Positions 33,601 to 41,882 of a DNA stretch of 58,202 nt are shown piece after piece. Under the pieces are notes generated by a model that saw only the letters and a program-made list of their open reading frames with translations, searched no databases and was not told the origin of the DNA. Source of the stretch: an uncultured Acidobacteriaceae bacterium. Lineage in GTDB: Bacteria > Acidobacteriota > Terriglobia > Terriglobales > Acidobacteriaceae. A program made the translations under genes and the position numbers. The DNA is taken from assembly GCA_903904755.1 (NCBI GenBank), contig CAIVDV010000041.1:1-58202 (forward strand). Direction: 5' to 3'. Position 1 is the stretch's first letter. Each line of letters opens with the position of its first letter.

Positions 33601-34103
33601 TCCTCGACGAAGTCGTCGGCGGGTGGGAAGCTACCGGCATCGTCACCTTCCAGCAGGGCTTCCCGCTCACTATCCAGGCCAACGACAAACTTGGTCTCCT
33701 CGACAGCTTCGGCGTCAATCGCGCCGACCAGGTTGGGTCGCCCAAGAACCTCAAGTGGTCCACCACAACCAAGTACATCGCCTCCAACGCCGCGCTCTTT
33801 GCCGATCCCTCAGTCAACACCTTCGGCAACTCCGCACGCAACATTGCCAACATGCCGGGCATCGAGAACTTCAACCTCGGCTTCTACAAAAACTTCACCT
33901 TCACCGAGCGCGCTAAATTCCAGATGCGCTTTGAGTCCTTCAACACCTTCAACCACGCACAGTTCAACCCCGACCCCTCCACCCCAGCCTTTGCCGGTGG
34001 CGGATCGACGGTCCAGAACAACGTCGACAGCTCGAACTTCGGACAAATCACCGCCGCGGCTCCTGGACGTATCCTCCAGATCTCCGGCAAGTTCAGCTTC
34101 TAA
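30687..34103 (+). CDS. TonB-dependent receptor, Oar-like, with carboxypeptidase-regulatory-like domain
   Basis: 1138 aa. A signal peptide (cleavage after AFAQ, about 23) precedes a CarboxypepD_reg-like beta-sandwich (about 28-110: GLVSDSTGAVIPNAKVTITN, FTVPNLIPGVYQATAEAAGF). A plug domain follows (about 120-245: EDLPLNGRNFMDLL, SYLLDGILNTD), then a large beta-barrel ending in the aromatic outer-membrane signal GKFSF. This architecture is typical of Acidobacteriota, where such receptors are abundant and likely import plant or microbial oligosaccharides or peptides; the ligand cannot be told here. AGGAGG 9 nt before the ATG. A strong terminator follows at 34115-34148. It stands as a single gene behind a 443-bp regulatory gap. 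Confidence 0.96.
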   Translation: MRLNRICFVLVLLLALGGKAFAQGGSTGTILGLVSDSTGAVIPNAKVTITNTATGTATTVVSTAAGDFTVPNLIPGVYQATAEAAGFSKQVVHAITLVVAQSARINLVLKPGAASEVIEVNATAVELDTDNAAISQLVSEKQVEDLPLNGRNFMDLLFIGSGAVENGSEQGTMRAGKGEGISIDGSRPESNSYLLDGILNTDQALNTPSVVLSVDAIEQFKVLSETYSAQYGLGANQISVVSKSGTNSLHGSVFEFNRNDAFDAKNYFQGTSANPKLRQNQFGFVADGPVWLPKIYNGKDKSFWMANYEGWRITQGLAASFLNVPTTDNLAGNFATAVIDPETGEPFAGGNGFTSIIPAARFSRLAKVTIGLPGVIPAPNCTSGCQGYNYRVASSQTLTTNQQTYRVDQNLGKYGRLFGRGTYAKYISSTINSPSGAVGANNFQEVDANWAVGHTISIGEHIVNQFTLGNLDAFSVQYGGSVSQATQDSLGFTGVFTDQSALQRNYATVSFANSNGEALGNFGAAGNAYTYSDNPMWQYSDALTYIHGAHTLTIGADYKKWSLYRDLADNFLGQYTFADSRATGNQVADFLLGTYSGASAFVPGPFSVAGKAGNLHNYQFSYFAGYLQDDWKVDSKLTLNLGLRWDLRPVPTEAANHMGWLDSSNPLGGMCIADQKLTTDGIAPAGNGFYRYCGTNHPGKSELSDFAPRVGGAYRINSKTVARAGFGVFWDGVEGREIDDSGDIYPYVSRQNLSQNGGQVSYASTDSLWPALDTVSPITGGPSGPNSFIAVIISDKPKNPYVEQWSLSLEREFTPGTTLEINYVGNLGNRLLARQNINQALPMSDPTACSVTPTPAQCTAVARRPYQNFSTYLNSSWIGYSNYNGLNLKFEHRAKDLAITTVYTFAKSLDSKSTAAGAGSEAAGWQGFLNNHNPAADYGRSDFNVGQRFVTSFLYDLPFGHGKKFVNTSSKVLDEVVGGWEATGIVTFQQGFPLTIQANDKLGLLDSFGVNRADQVGSPKNLKWSTTTKYIASNAALFADPSVNTFGNSARNIANMPGIENFNLGFYKNFTFTERAKFQMRFESFNTFNHAQFNPDPSTPAFAGGGSTVQNNVDSSNFGQITAAAPGRILQISGKFSF

Positions 34104-34114
34104 CCCCAATCATT

Positions 34115-34148
34115 CAGCCCGCCACCTCATTGCTGAGCTGGCGGGCTG
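34115..34148 (+). terminator. Intrinsic terminator of the TonB-dependent receptor gene
   Basis: Perfect 10-bp stem CAGCCCGCCA / TGGCGGGCTG with a 14-nt loop, followed by CTTTATTCTTGT, 11 nt after the stop codon. Confidence 0.85.
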
Positions 34149-34165
34149 CTTTATTCTTGTCTCCT

Positions 34166-35368
34166 ATGCCATACTTCAAACGCATCTTCCCCGCAATCCT
34201 CATCGCCGTTGGCCTCGGCTGCTTCCACGCTCCGGCTGCGGCACAGCAATCCTCTCAGGCTGACGAACTCGCCCAGCAGGGCCAGCAGGCCATGCAATCC
34301 GGCCAACTCGACAAAGCTGAAGCCGCATTTACCCAACTCGCCAAACTCCAGCCCACCATCGCAGAAATCCCCGCCACCCTCGGCGTCGTCTACTTTCAAG
34401 CCAACAAACTCGACCTCGCCATCGAGTCCCTCCGCCACGCCCTCCGCCTCAAACCCAGCCTCGCCAAGGCCCGCACCCTCCTCGCCATCTGCCTCTCTGA
34501 GACCGGCAAAACCGCTGAGGCCCTCCCCGGCCTCGACCAGTGCTTCCACTCCCCCGCCGACCCCGAACAGCGCCGCGTCTGCGGCCTCGAACTCCTCCGC
34601 GCCTACACCGCCCTCCATCGCGACCCCGAGGCCGTCGCTACCGGCCTCGCCCTGCAAAAGCTCTACCCCGACGACCCCGAAATCCTCTACCAATCCGGCC
34701 GCGTCTACGCCAACTTCGCCTACCTCGCCCTCCAGAAACTCCAGGACAAGGCCCCTGACTCCGTCTGGGCCATCCAGTCCGCCGCTGAAGCCGACGAGAG
34801 CCGCAAGAACTACAACGCCGCCCTTCAGGACTACAACCACGTCCTCGCCATTGAGCCCCACCGCCCCGGCATACACTACCGCATCGGCCGCGTATACCTC
34901 GCCCGATTTGAAGATCTCGGCACCGTCGCCGACCGTGATTCCGCAAAAACCGAATTCGCATCCGAACTCGACATCGACCCCGGAAACGCCAACGCCGCCT
35001 ACGAACTCGCGAACATCCTCACCGCCTCAGGCGACCTCGACAACGCCCGCAAACTCCTTCAGCAAGTCACCGCCCGCTTCCCAGACTTCGAGGAAGCCCT
35101 CGTCGCCCTCGGCGGCATCTACCTCGACTCCGCAAAGCCCGAGCTCGCCATCCCCGCCCTCGACCATGCCACCCGCATCCGCCCTGCCGATGAAGTCGCC
35201 TGGTACCGCCTCGCCCACGCCCAACACGCCCTCGGCAACTCCCAGGCCCAGGCCGCCGCCCTCGCTCAGTACAAGCGCATCCACACCGCAGCCAACGCCG
35301 CCGTCACAAAATCCAATCCCTCCGACACCGTCTCCCCCCAAACCCTCCGCCCAGACGAAACACCCTAG
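34166..35368 (+). CDS. Exported tetratricopeptide-repeat protein
   Basis: 400 aa from the ATG at 34166; the open frame begins earlier but within the terminator. A signal peptide (about 1-25, ending AAAQQ) and then some eight TPR units, for example around residues 35-68 (LAQQGQQAMQSGQLDKAEAAF), 70-102, 230-262 and 285-345. TPR solenoids mediate protein contacts. A periplasmic TPR protein next to a large TonB-dependent receptor is a common arrangement, but nothing shows they interact. Its expression is probably separate because a terminator lies between. A strong terminator follows at 35400. Confidence 0.9.
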   Translation: MPYFKRIFPAILIAVGLGCFHAPAAAQQSSQADELAQQGQQAMQSGQLDKAEAAFTQLAKLQPTIAEIPATLGVVYFQANKLDLAIESLRHALRLKPSLAKARTLLAICLSETGKTAEALPGLDQCFHSPADPEQRRVCGLELLRAYTALHRDPEAVATGLALQKLYPDDPEILYQSGRVYANFAYLALQKLQDKAPDSVWAIQSAAEADESRKNYNAALQDYNHVLAIEPHRPGIHYRIGRVYLARFEDLGTVADRDSAKTEFASELDIDPGNANAAYELANILTASGDLDNARKLLQQVTARFPDFEEALVALGGIYLDSAKPELAIPALDHATRIRPADEVAWYRLAHAQHALGNSQAQAAALAQYKRIHTAANAAVTKSNPSDTVSPQTLRPDETP

Positions 35369-35399
35369 CCCCGCCAGCATTCGCCCACTCACAACGCAG

Positions 35400-35426
35400 A
35401 AAAGGCCACCTTCGCGGTGGCCTTTT
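35400..35426 (+). terminator. Intrinsic terminator after the TPR gene
   Basis: Perfect 11-bp stem AAAAGGCCACC / GGTGGCCTTTT with loop TTCGC, followed by CCTTTG. It may serve both strands, since tRNA-Ser comes from the right on the minus strand. Confidence 0.9.
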
Positions 35427-35469
35427 CCTTTGTTCCCCGGACTCTCAAGTCCATTTCACAGTAAATGTC

Positions 35470-35559
35470 TGGCGGAGAGGGAGGGATTTGAACCCCCGGT
35501 ACCCTTGCGAGTACGTCTGATTTCGAGTCAGGTGCATTCAACCACTCTGCCACCTCTCC
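35470..35559 (-). tRNA. tRNA-Ser (anticodon CGA)
   Basis: 90 nt including an encoded CCA. The acceptor stem pairs GGAGAGG with CCTCTCC. The D-arm is GTGGCAGAGTGGTTGAATGCAC, the anticodon loop CTCGAAA gives CGA (35523-35525), and a long class II variable arm ACGTACTCGCAAGGGTACCG and T-arm GGGTTCAAATCCC follow. It reads UCG codons. Confidence 0.96.
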
Positions 35560-35635
35560 GCGGTGCAACCTGGTTGGCTACATCTGAAAGTCTACCATCC
35601 CCTCCGCTCTCTCTCCAAACACCTCCCCACCCGCT

Positions 35636-37138
35636 TCACCGCACGCTTGTAAACGGCGAAGCAGGCAGCCCCGCCCCGTTGTACAGATGGCATTCCGGGC
35701 TGTTTGCCCACCCATACCGCGCCGCCACCGGCCGTGCCACCGCCGCGCTCGTCAGCACCACGGTCTGCCCTTCAATCTTCGCCTCAGCAGGCGCAAACAC
35801 CCCATCCGAACCGGCCACTTCAAACCCGGTCAGCGCACCCTTCGCCGTCAGCCCGGCCGCGTGCTCCAGCCACACCCGCACCGCTCCCGCTTCCGTCGTC
35901 ACCTGCCGGAAGATCGGCCCACTGCCCTCCACCTTCGCCCCATAGCTCACCACCTCGGCCGCCAGCGCCAGTCGGTGTCCCACCGTCACCTTGTCCGTCG
36001 GATGCACATCGTCCGGGTTGCCCACATCCACCGTCACCGCCATCCCCGTATTCCTCACCTTCAGCGTCTCCAGTTGCGCTTCGCGAATCTCCGCCCAATT
36101 CTCCTGCGGTGTCGACTTGAAATTCGCCAACTGCACATACAGGAAAGGGAAGTCGCCCACCCCCCATTGCCGTCGCCAGTCGTCAATCAGCGCCGGAAAC
36201 AGCTTCCCATACAGCCCCGCCCGCTCCAGCGCGCTGTTGCTCTCCCCCTGGTACCAGATCACGCCCCGAATTGGAAATCCCGTCAGCGGCGCTATCATCC
36301 CATTCCACAGCATCGAGGGCGCCCAAGTCGGCAGCCACGGATGCCACGGAAACTGTGGCTCAGGCCGTCCCGCAGCCTTCGCCTCGGCCCGCAGCCGCTC
36401 ATGCTCCTTGTCCTCCAGTTGCGCCGTCACCTCCCGCGCCGTCATACGGCCCCGCGCCAGGAACACCCCGGCCAACCCCGCATCTCCGCCCAGGGCCGTC
36501 AGGCTCGTCCAGCTTTCCGCCAGCGTCCCGCCAAAAGTCGAATCAATCACCCCCACCGGAACCTTCTCCTCCGCCCCAATCTCCCGGGCAAAATACCACG
36601 CCACCGCCGAAAACTCCTTCGCCGTCTCCGGTGTGGAAGCAGCCCACTCCGCCTGCGCCTCCACATCCGGCAGCGGGTACTCCGACACTTTCTTCCCCAC
36701 AATCATCAGCCGCAGCCGCGGATTGTCAGCCTTCGGCAAATCCACCCCCGCCGTCGCCGCCTTGCGCATCTCAAACTCCATATTCGACTGCCCGCCGGCC
36801 ACCCACACATCGCCAACCAGCACGTCCTCCAGCGTCAGCGTGTTTGTCCCCTTCACCTCCAGCACAAACGGCCCGCCCGCCGCTCCCGGCTGCAGATACA
36901 CACTCCACCGTCCCAGCTCGTCGGCCGCCGTCGCCCGCGTCTCTCCGCGAAAGCTCACCGCCACCGCCTCACCCGCCGCCGCCCAGCCCCACACATGCAC
37001 CGGCAACTCCCGCTGCACCACCATGTGGCTCGCCAGCACCTTCGGCAGCTTCACCTCCGCCCCGGCCATCCGCCCGCCGCTCAGCAGGCAAACCATCATC
37101 GCAACAGCACCAGCAATTCTCCGGCAACCAACCATCAC
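35636..37138 (-). CDS. Sialate O-acetylesterase-like protein (SASA domain)
   Basis: 500 aa. Signal peptide about 1-27 (GRMAGAE). An SGNH-type hydrolase: nucleophile Ser118 in GGQSNMEFEM, oxyanion-region motif GVIWYQGESN, and the Asp/His pair in DDVHPTDK. The family removes O-acetyl groups from sialic acids or plant glycans such as xylan; the substrate here is not determined. N- and C-terminal beta-sandwich segments flank the catalytic domain, as usual for the roughly 500-aa forms. It stands alone, upstream of tRNA-Ser and divergent from the DUF6526 gene. Confidence 0.92.
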   Translation of the reverse strand: MMVGCRRIAGAVAMMVCLLSGGRMAGAEVKLPKVLASHMVVQRELPVHVWGWAAAGEAVAVSFRGETRATAADELGRWSVYLQPGAAGGPFVLEVKGTNTLTLEDVLVGDVWVAGGQSNMEFEMRKAATAGVDLPKADNPRLRLMIVGKKVSEYPLPDVEAQAEWAASTPETAKEFSAVAWYFAREIGAEEKVPVGVIDSTFGGTLAESWTSLTALGGDAGLAGVFLARGRMTAREVTAQLEDKEHERLRAEAKAAGRPEPQFPWHPWLPTWAPSMLWNGMIAPLTGFPIRGVIWYQGESNSALERAGLYGKLFPALIDDWRRQWGVGDFPFLYVQLANFKSTPQENWAEIREAQLETLKVRNTGMAVTVDVGNPDDVHPTDKVTVGHRLALAAEVVSYGAKVEGSGPIFRQVTTEAGAVRVWLEHAAGLTAKGALTGFEVAGSDGVFAPAEAKIEGQTVVLTSAAVARPVAARYGWANSPECHLYNGAGLPASPFTSVR

Positions 37139-37416
37139 AATCCTCGCAATTCCTTCAGAAAATTCGATTTCCTTCAGGGCCCTTCAACTCAATCTGCCCT
37201 CGGAAACATTACCCTAGCACGCACCCTCCGCCCATCGCCACCCATCTCCACCACGCTCGCTCCTGGGCACAAACTCCCCCGCCGCCGACGACTCCGCTTT
37301 GACAACACCCATTCAGGCATCAGACAATCGCCCCGAGTCATCCAATCAGCAGAACGCTGCTGCTTCCTGCAACCAGCAGCAGCCCAACTGACCCAGGCCA
37401 GAAAGCGGGAACCCCC

Positions 37417-37872
37417 ATGAGCGAACAACCCACCCAGAACCTCAAAAACCACGCAAAGTTCGACCCCTCCTATCATTTCGTCGCCTTTGCCCTCCTCCTC
37501 TTCCTCTTCGTCCTCTCCATCGTCATCACCGTCCGCAGCCTCCAGAGCCACCCCGACCTCATCCTCTACGGCCTCTGGACATTCGTCCTCTCCATCACCC
37601 TCTTCCTGCTCACCTTCAAACTCCGCCTTTACCCGCTCAAGGTGCAGGACCGCGTCATCCGCCTTGAAGAGCGCCTCCGCCTCTCCATGCTCCTCGACGA
37701 AACCCTCCGCCATCGCATCCATGAGCTAACCGAAGACCAGCTCATCGCTCTCCGCTTCGCCTCCGACGAGGAAATCCCCAAACTCGTCCACCAGGTCCTC
37801 GAAAAGAACCTCTCCCGCAAGGAAATCAAGGAACGCATCGAAACCTGGCGCCCCGACCACTGGCGCGTCTAG
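37417..37872 (+). CDS. DUF6526-like small membrane protein
   Basis: 151 aa. Two transmembrane helices (about 20-42 and 50-68) are followed by a charged, helical cytoplasmic tail that contains QDRVIRLEERLRL and the end motif KEIKERIETWRPDHWRV. These match the DUF6526 pattern; function unknown. A purine-rich GAAAGCGGGA lies upstream of the ATG. Single gene between the esterase and the ABC-F ATPase. Confidence 0.75.
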   Translation: MSEQPTQNLKNHAKFDPSYHFVAFALLLFLFVLSIVITVRSLQSHPDLILYGLWTFVLSITLFLLTFKLRLYPLKVQDRVIRLEERLRLSMLLDETLRHRIHELTEDQLIALRFASDEEIPKLVHQVLEKNLSRKEIKERIETWRPDHWRV

Positions 37873-37907
37873 GCGCTCCCGAACCCTCCTTCCGTGCAAA
37901 AAACAAA

Positions 37908-37938
37908 ACGGGGTGGCAGCCAACCGGCTCCACCCCGT
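37908..37938 (-). terminator. Intrinsic terminator of the ABC-F gene
   Basis: Stem ACGGGGTGG / CCACCCCGT with a 13-nt loop. Read on the minus strand it is followed by TTTTGTTTTTTG, so it serves the ABC-F gene; it may also stop transcripts from the left. Three 9-bp CTAACYCCG repeats lie nearby at 37972-37998. Confidence 0.8.
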
Positions 37939-38003
37939 CTCACATTTCCCACGACCTGCTCTGCTTCTCTAACTCCGCTAACCCCGCTAACTCCGCTGAA
38001 AGT

Positions 38004-39602
38004 CTACTTCCTCGTCCCAACCCACTCCTCATACGGCCCCTTGTGGTCCTGGATATCTCCGCCCTCAAAGTTCCATATCCGCGTGCCCACCTCTTCCAGC
38101 AAATCCTGGTCATGCGTCACCAGGAACACCGTACCCTCATATCGCTGCAGCGCAATATTCAGCGCGTTGATCGATTCCAGGTCCAGGTGATTCGTCGGCT
38201 CGTCCAGCGCCAGAATATTCGGCTTCAGCAGCATCAGCCGGCAAAACAGCAACCGCGCCGTCTCGCCGCCGCTCAGCGCCTTGGTCGGCTTCATGCCTTC
38301 CTCGCCGCTGAACAGCATCTGCCCCAGCAACCCGCGAATCTCTTCCCGCGTCACCTTCGGGTCCCACTGGTGCAGCCAGTCGCTCACCGTCATGCCCGGC
38401 GCAATCAAGCCCGTCACGTCCTGCGGAAAATACCCGATCTGTGCCTCGTGGCCCCACTTCACGCTGCCCGCGTCCACCACAAAGTCCCGGTCAACCTCGC
38501 CGGAAAACTCCGTCAATATCGACTTCAGCAGCGTCGTTTTGCCCACGCCGTTGCGACCCACCAGGCAAACCTTCTCCCCGCGCATCACCGCCGTCGAAAA
38601 GCCCTTGAACACCCTGTGATCGCCATACGATTTCGCCAGACCCTCAACCTCCAGCACATGCTTGCCGCTCGGCCGCACCTGCTCAAACTTGATAAACGGG
38701 CGCTGGATATTCGACCGCGCCAGCTCAGCGCTTTGCAGCCGCTCCACTTCCTTCTTCCTGCTCGTCACCTGCGTCGATCGCGTACCCGCCGCAAACCGCG
38801 CAATAAACTCGTTCAACTGTGCAACCTTCTTCTCGCGCTGTTCGTTCTGCGCCTCCAACTGACTGCGAATCTGCGTCTTCGCCACCACCATATCGTCATA
38901 CCCACCCGTGTAGGTAATGATCGTCTGGTAGTCGATATCTGCCGTATGCGTCGTCACCGCGTTCAAAAAATGCCGGTCGTGCGAAATCGTAATCAGCGTT
39001 CCCTGGAAGCCCAGCAGAAAATCCACCAGCCAGTGAATCGACTCCAAATCCAGATGGTTCGTCGGTTCGTCCAGCAGCAGCGCGTCCGGCTTGCCAAACA
39101 GCGCCTGCGCCAGCAGCACGCGCACCTTTTGCCCGCCCTGCAGCTCGCTCATCTTGCGCTCGTGCAGCTCGTCGGGAATATCCAGCCCCTGCAGCAGTAC
39201 CGCCGCATCGCTTTCGGCCGTGTAGCCGTCTTCGTCGCCCACCACGCCTTCCAACTCGCCCAGCCGCATCCCGTCTTCGTCGGTCAGCTCCGCCTTCTCG
39301 TAGATGCGGTCCCGCTCTTCCAGCGCTGCCCACAACCCCTTGTTGCCCATAATCACCGTGTCAATCACCCGGTAGGCATCAAACGCAAACTGGTCCTGGC
39401 GCAGCACGCCTAGCTTCCTGGGCCTCACCACCGCGCCCTTCTGCGGCTCCAGCTCGCCCGTCAACACCTTCATAAAGGTGGACTTGCCCGCGCCATTCGG
39501 CCCCGTCAGGCCATAACGCCTGCCCGGGATAAACGAAACGCTTACGTCTTCAAACAAAACCTTCGACCCATACCGCATCGATACACTGCTGACACTGATC
39601 AT
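38004..39602 (-). CDS. ABC-F family ATPase, YbiT-like
   Basis: 532 aa, soluble, with two ABC domains in tandem. Walker A: GPNGAGKST (about 34-42) and GRNGVGKTT (near 354-362); Walker B LLLDEPTNHLDLESI and LALDEPTNHLDLESI; signatures LQGGQKVR and LSGGETAR. The 75-residue inter-domain linker, rich in Lys/Arg/Glu, is the P-site tRNA interaction motif. ABC-F proteins bind ribosomes and relieve stalling; the 530-aa length and first-domain sequence fit YbiT. No transmembrane part is encoded nearby, as expected. Confidence 0.93.
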   Translation of the reverse strand: MISVSSVSMRYGSKVLFEDVSVSFIPGRRYGLTGPNGAGKSTFMKVLTGELEPQKGAVVRPRKLGVLRQDQFAFDAYRVIDTVIMGNKGLWAALEERDRIYEKAELTDEDGMRLGELEGVVGDEDGYTAESDAAVLLQGLDIPDELHERKMSELQGGQKVRVLLAQALFGKPDALLLDEPTNHLDLESIHWLVDFLLGFQGTLITISHDRHFLNAVTTHTADIDYQTIITYTGGYDDMVVAKTQIRSQLEAQNEQREKKVAQLNEFIARFAAGTRSTQVTSRKKEVERLQSAELARSNIQRPFIKFEQVRPSGKHVLEVEGLAKSYGDHRVFKGFSTAVMRGEKVCLVGRNGVGKTTLLKSILTEFSGEVDRDFVVDAGSVKWGHEAQIGYFPQDVTGLIAPGMTVSDWLHQWDPKVTREEIRGLLGQMLFSGEEGMKPTKALSGGETARLLFCRLMLLKPNILALDEPTNHLDLESINALNIALQRYEGTVFLVTHDQDLLEEVGTRIWNFEGGDIQDHKGPYEEWVGTRK

Positions 39603-39790
39603 TTCGCTGGTCTATCCGCTTTTCCCGTGGCACGCCAACCTTGCTGCGGCCAGGCCACAGCAGGTTGTCCCTCCACTAAACTTGTCGCAAGGTTTTCGGG
39701 GCGCAACACGTCCACCGCCCCAGAGACTTCTGCTCTTCTAGTCTCTCACAGCTCTTCCTCATTCGCGCCGTGCCACTCGTCCCATAACTG

Positions 39791-39804
39791 TGATAACGTT
39801 TCCA
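39791..39804 (+). promoter_or_regulatory. Candidate LacI-family operator
   Basis: TGATAACGTTTCCA differs at one position from the LacI/GalR pattern TGNAANCGNTTNCA. It lies 64 bp upstream of the glycosidase-like gene, a plausible place for sugar-responsive control. No LacI-type gene is in the window. Confidence 0.35.
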
Positions 39805-39867
39805 CGAAGTTTCCGCGAGCCCCACCGCTCGCCCAAACCTCAACATCTCACTCCCGGCAGGCCCGCC

Positions 39868-41538
39868 ATGCAGTCTCGTCTCCTCCCGCTCCTCCTCCTC
39901 GCAGCCACCGCCTTCACCCCGGCCACCCTGTCAGCCCAGGCCAACTCCGCCCCCCACCTTGAAAAACGCGGTCAGGCCACCCAACTCGTCGTCGACGGAC
40001 AACCCTTCCTCATGCTCGCCGGCGAGCTCAACAACTCCAGCTCCTCCTCGCTCTCCTTCATGCAACCCATCTGGCCCAGGCTCGCAGCCGACCACCTCAA
40101 CACCGTCATCACCCCCCTCACCTGGGAACTCATCGAGCCCACAGAAGGGAACTACGACTTCGCTCTCGTCGACGGCCTCCTCGCACAGGCCCGCGCCAAC
40201 CACGAGAAAATCGTCTTCCTCTGGCTCGCCTCCTGGAAAAACGGCAAGTCCAGCTACCCGCCCCTCTGGGTCAAGCAGGACACCAAACGATTCCCCCGCG
40301 TTGAGCGCGCCGACGGCACCAAGGTCGACATCCTCTCCCCGGCCTCTGACGCACTCCGCGACGCCGATGCACGCGCCTACGCCGCCCTCATGGCCCACAT
40401 TCGCACCGCCGACACCCCGCAGCACACCGTCCTCATGATGCAGGTCGAAAACGAAGTCGGCGTCCTCGGCGACACCCGCGACCACTCCGCCGCCGCCAAC
40501 AAGGCCTTCAACTCCCCCGTCCCCTCCGAACTCACCGCCTACCTCAAGGCCCACAAGTCCGACCTCGAGCACGAGCTCCTCACCCTATGGGTCTCCCACG
40601 GCGAAAAGACCTCCGGCACCTGGCCCGAAATCTTCGGCGAAAGTCCCCGCACCGACGAAATCTTCATGGCCTGGAATTACGCCCGCTTCATCCACGTCGT
40701 CACCGCCAAAGGCAAGGCCGCCTACGACATCCCCATGTACGTCAACACCTGGCTCGGCGGCGGAGAATCCCAGCCCGGCAACTACCCCTCCGGTGGCCCC
40801 CAGCCCCGCGTCATCGACATTTGGAAAGCCGCCGGCTCCGCCCTCGACATCTACTCCCCCGACCTCTACGATGCGGCCTTCGCCTCATGGTGCCAGCGCT
40901 ATCACCGCCCCGACAACCCACTCTTCATGCCGGAGACCAACGGCGGTGCCAACGGCGCAGCCAACGTCTACTACGCCGTCGGCGAACACGCCGCCATCGG
41001 CTTCTCTCCCTTCGCCATCGACTGGCCCTACCAGCCCGGCAACCCGCCTGATGTCTGGTCCGAACCCGCCGCGGCCAGCAAATCCCGCGTCCCCCCACCC
41101 CAGCTCGCCACCAGCTACGGCGTCCTCGCCCAAATCACCCCGCAAATCCTCGACGCCCAAACCCGCGGCCAGGTTCACGGCTTCCTCCTCGACAAAAACC
41201 ACCCCTCCCAGGACTTCACCCTCGGCAACTACATCGCCCACGTCTCGCTCGACGAAATCTTCGGCTTCCACGGCGAGGGCAACGGCTTCGGCCTCATCCT
41301 CTCCACCGGTCCCAACGAATTCCTCGGCGCAGGCCAGGGCTTCCGCGTCAGCTTCTCGCCCATCACCCCTGGCAAAGGGCAGGTCGGTGTAGCCACCGTC
41401 GACGAAGGCTCCTTCGACAACGGCAAGTGGATCCCCGGCCGCCGCCTCAACGGCGACGAAAACGACCAGGGCCTCTTCTGGCGCTTCGACTGGCTCTCCG
41501 AACACATCGAAAAAGCCACTGTCTACCAGTTCCAATAG
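39868..41538 (+). CDS. Exported GH35-like glycoside hydrolase with a DUF5597 domain
   Basis: 556 aa from the ATG at 39868. Signal peptide about 1-23 (TLSAQ). The N-terminal TIM barrel resembles beta-galactosidase-type enzymes: PFLMLAGELNNSS, TWELIEPTEGNYDF, the likely acid/base Glu in MMQVENEVG and the likely nucleophile Glu in FMPETNGG. The C-terminal beta domain from about residue 390 matches the DUF5597 type. It should cut beta-linked sugars outside the cytoplasm; specificity unknown. A LacI-like operator lies upstream. Single gene. Confidence 0.87.
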   Translation: MQSRLLPLLLLAATAFTPATLSAQANSAPHLEKRGQATQLVVDGQPFLMLAGELNNSSSSSLSFMQPIWPRLAADHLNTVITPLTWELIEPTEGNYDFALVDGLLAQARANHEKIVFLWLASWKNGKSSYPPLWVKQDTKRFPRVERADGTKVDILSPASDALRDADARAYAALMAHIRTADTPQHTVLMMQVENEVGVLGDTRDHSAAANKAFNSPVPSELTAYLKAHKSDLEHELLTLWVSHGEKTSGTWPEIFGESPRTDEIFMAWNYARFIHVVTAKGKAAYDIPMYVNTWLGGGESQPGNYPSGGPQPRVIDIWKAAGSALDIYSPDLYDAAFASWCQRYHRPDNPLFMPETNGGANGAANVYYAVGEHAAIGFSPFAIDWPYQPGNPPDVWSEPAAASKSRVPPPQLATSYGVLAQITPQILDAQTRGQVHGFLLDKNHPSQDFTLGNYIAHVSLDEIFGFHGEGNGFGLILSTGPNEFLGAGQGFRVSFSPITPGKGQVGVATVDEGSFDNGKWIPGRRLNGDENDQGLFWRFDWLSEHIEKATVYQFQ

Positions 41539-41548
41539 AAAGTCCGAC

Positions 41549-41613
41549 GCGAATCGCATCAAACATACAAATGATGCGATTCGCACACCTGGCATCAAAA
41601 TCAAAAATGATGC
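41549..41613. promoter_or_regulatory. Duplicated palindromic operator of vapBC
   Basis: Two copies of GCATCA-N10-TGATGC: one at 41556-41577, whose arms extend to 13 perfect bp (41549-41561 and 41572-41584), and one at 41592-41613. Both spacers are 10 nt and A-rich; the centres are 36 bp apart. The second ends 11 bp before the vapB start, so a bound antitoxin complex would block transcription or initiation. Confidence 0.7.
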
Positions 41614-41624
41614 ACAATCTCATT

Positions 41625-41882
41625 ATGCGAACAACTCTCACGCTTGATGACGATGTCTATAACCTGGCCCACCTCTATGCGCGGGGAACCGGGGTCAGCC
41701 TCGGGGCGGCATTGTGTGAACTTGTCCGTAAGGGGCAGCAGGCTCGCGAGATTGAGCACGCCAAAGCCCCAGGACCTCTTACTACCCTTGTTCGTAATCC
41801 CAATGGACTGATGACGTTTGCTCCAAACGGACGAATTTTGACCAGCGAGATGGTTCGTGCTGCGCTTGAGGAAGACGATTGA
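41625..41882 (+). CDS. vapB: VapB-type antitoxin
   Basis: 85 aa from the ATG at 41625 (MRTTLTLDDDVY). The first 45 residues form a ribbon-helix-helix DNA-binding unit (RTTLTLDDDVYNLAHLYARGTGVSLGAALCELV). The C-terminal half (NPNGLMTFAPNGRILTSEMVRAALEEDD) is the flexible toxin-binding tail. It should neutralise the downstream PIN toxin and repress its own promoter through the two palindromes just upstream. The stop overlaps the toxin start. Codon use is less GC-biased than the neighbours, fitting horizontal arrival. The longer open frame reaching back to 41427 is not supported. Confidence 0.85.
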   Translation: MRTTLTLDDDVYNLAHLYARGTGVSLGAALCELVRKGQQAREIEHAKAPGPLTTLVRNPNGLMTFAPNGRILTSEMVRAALEEDD

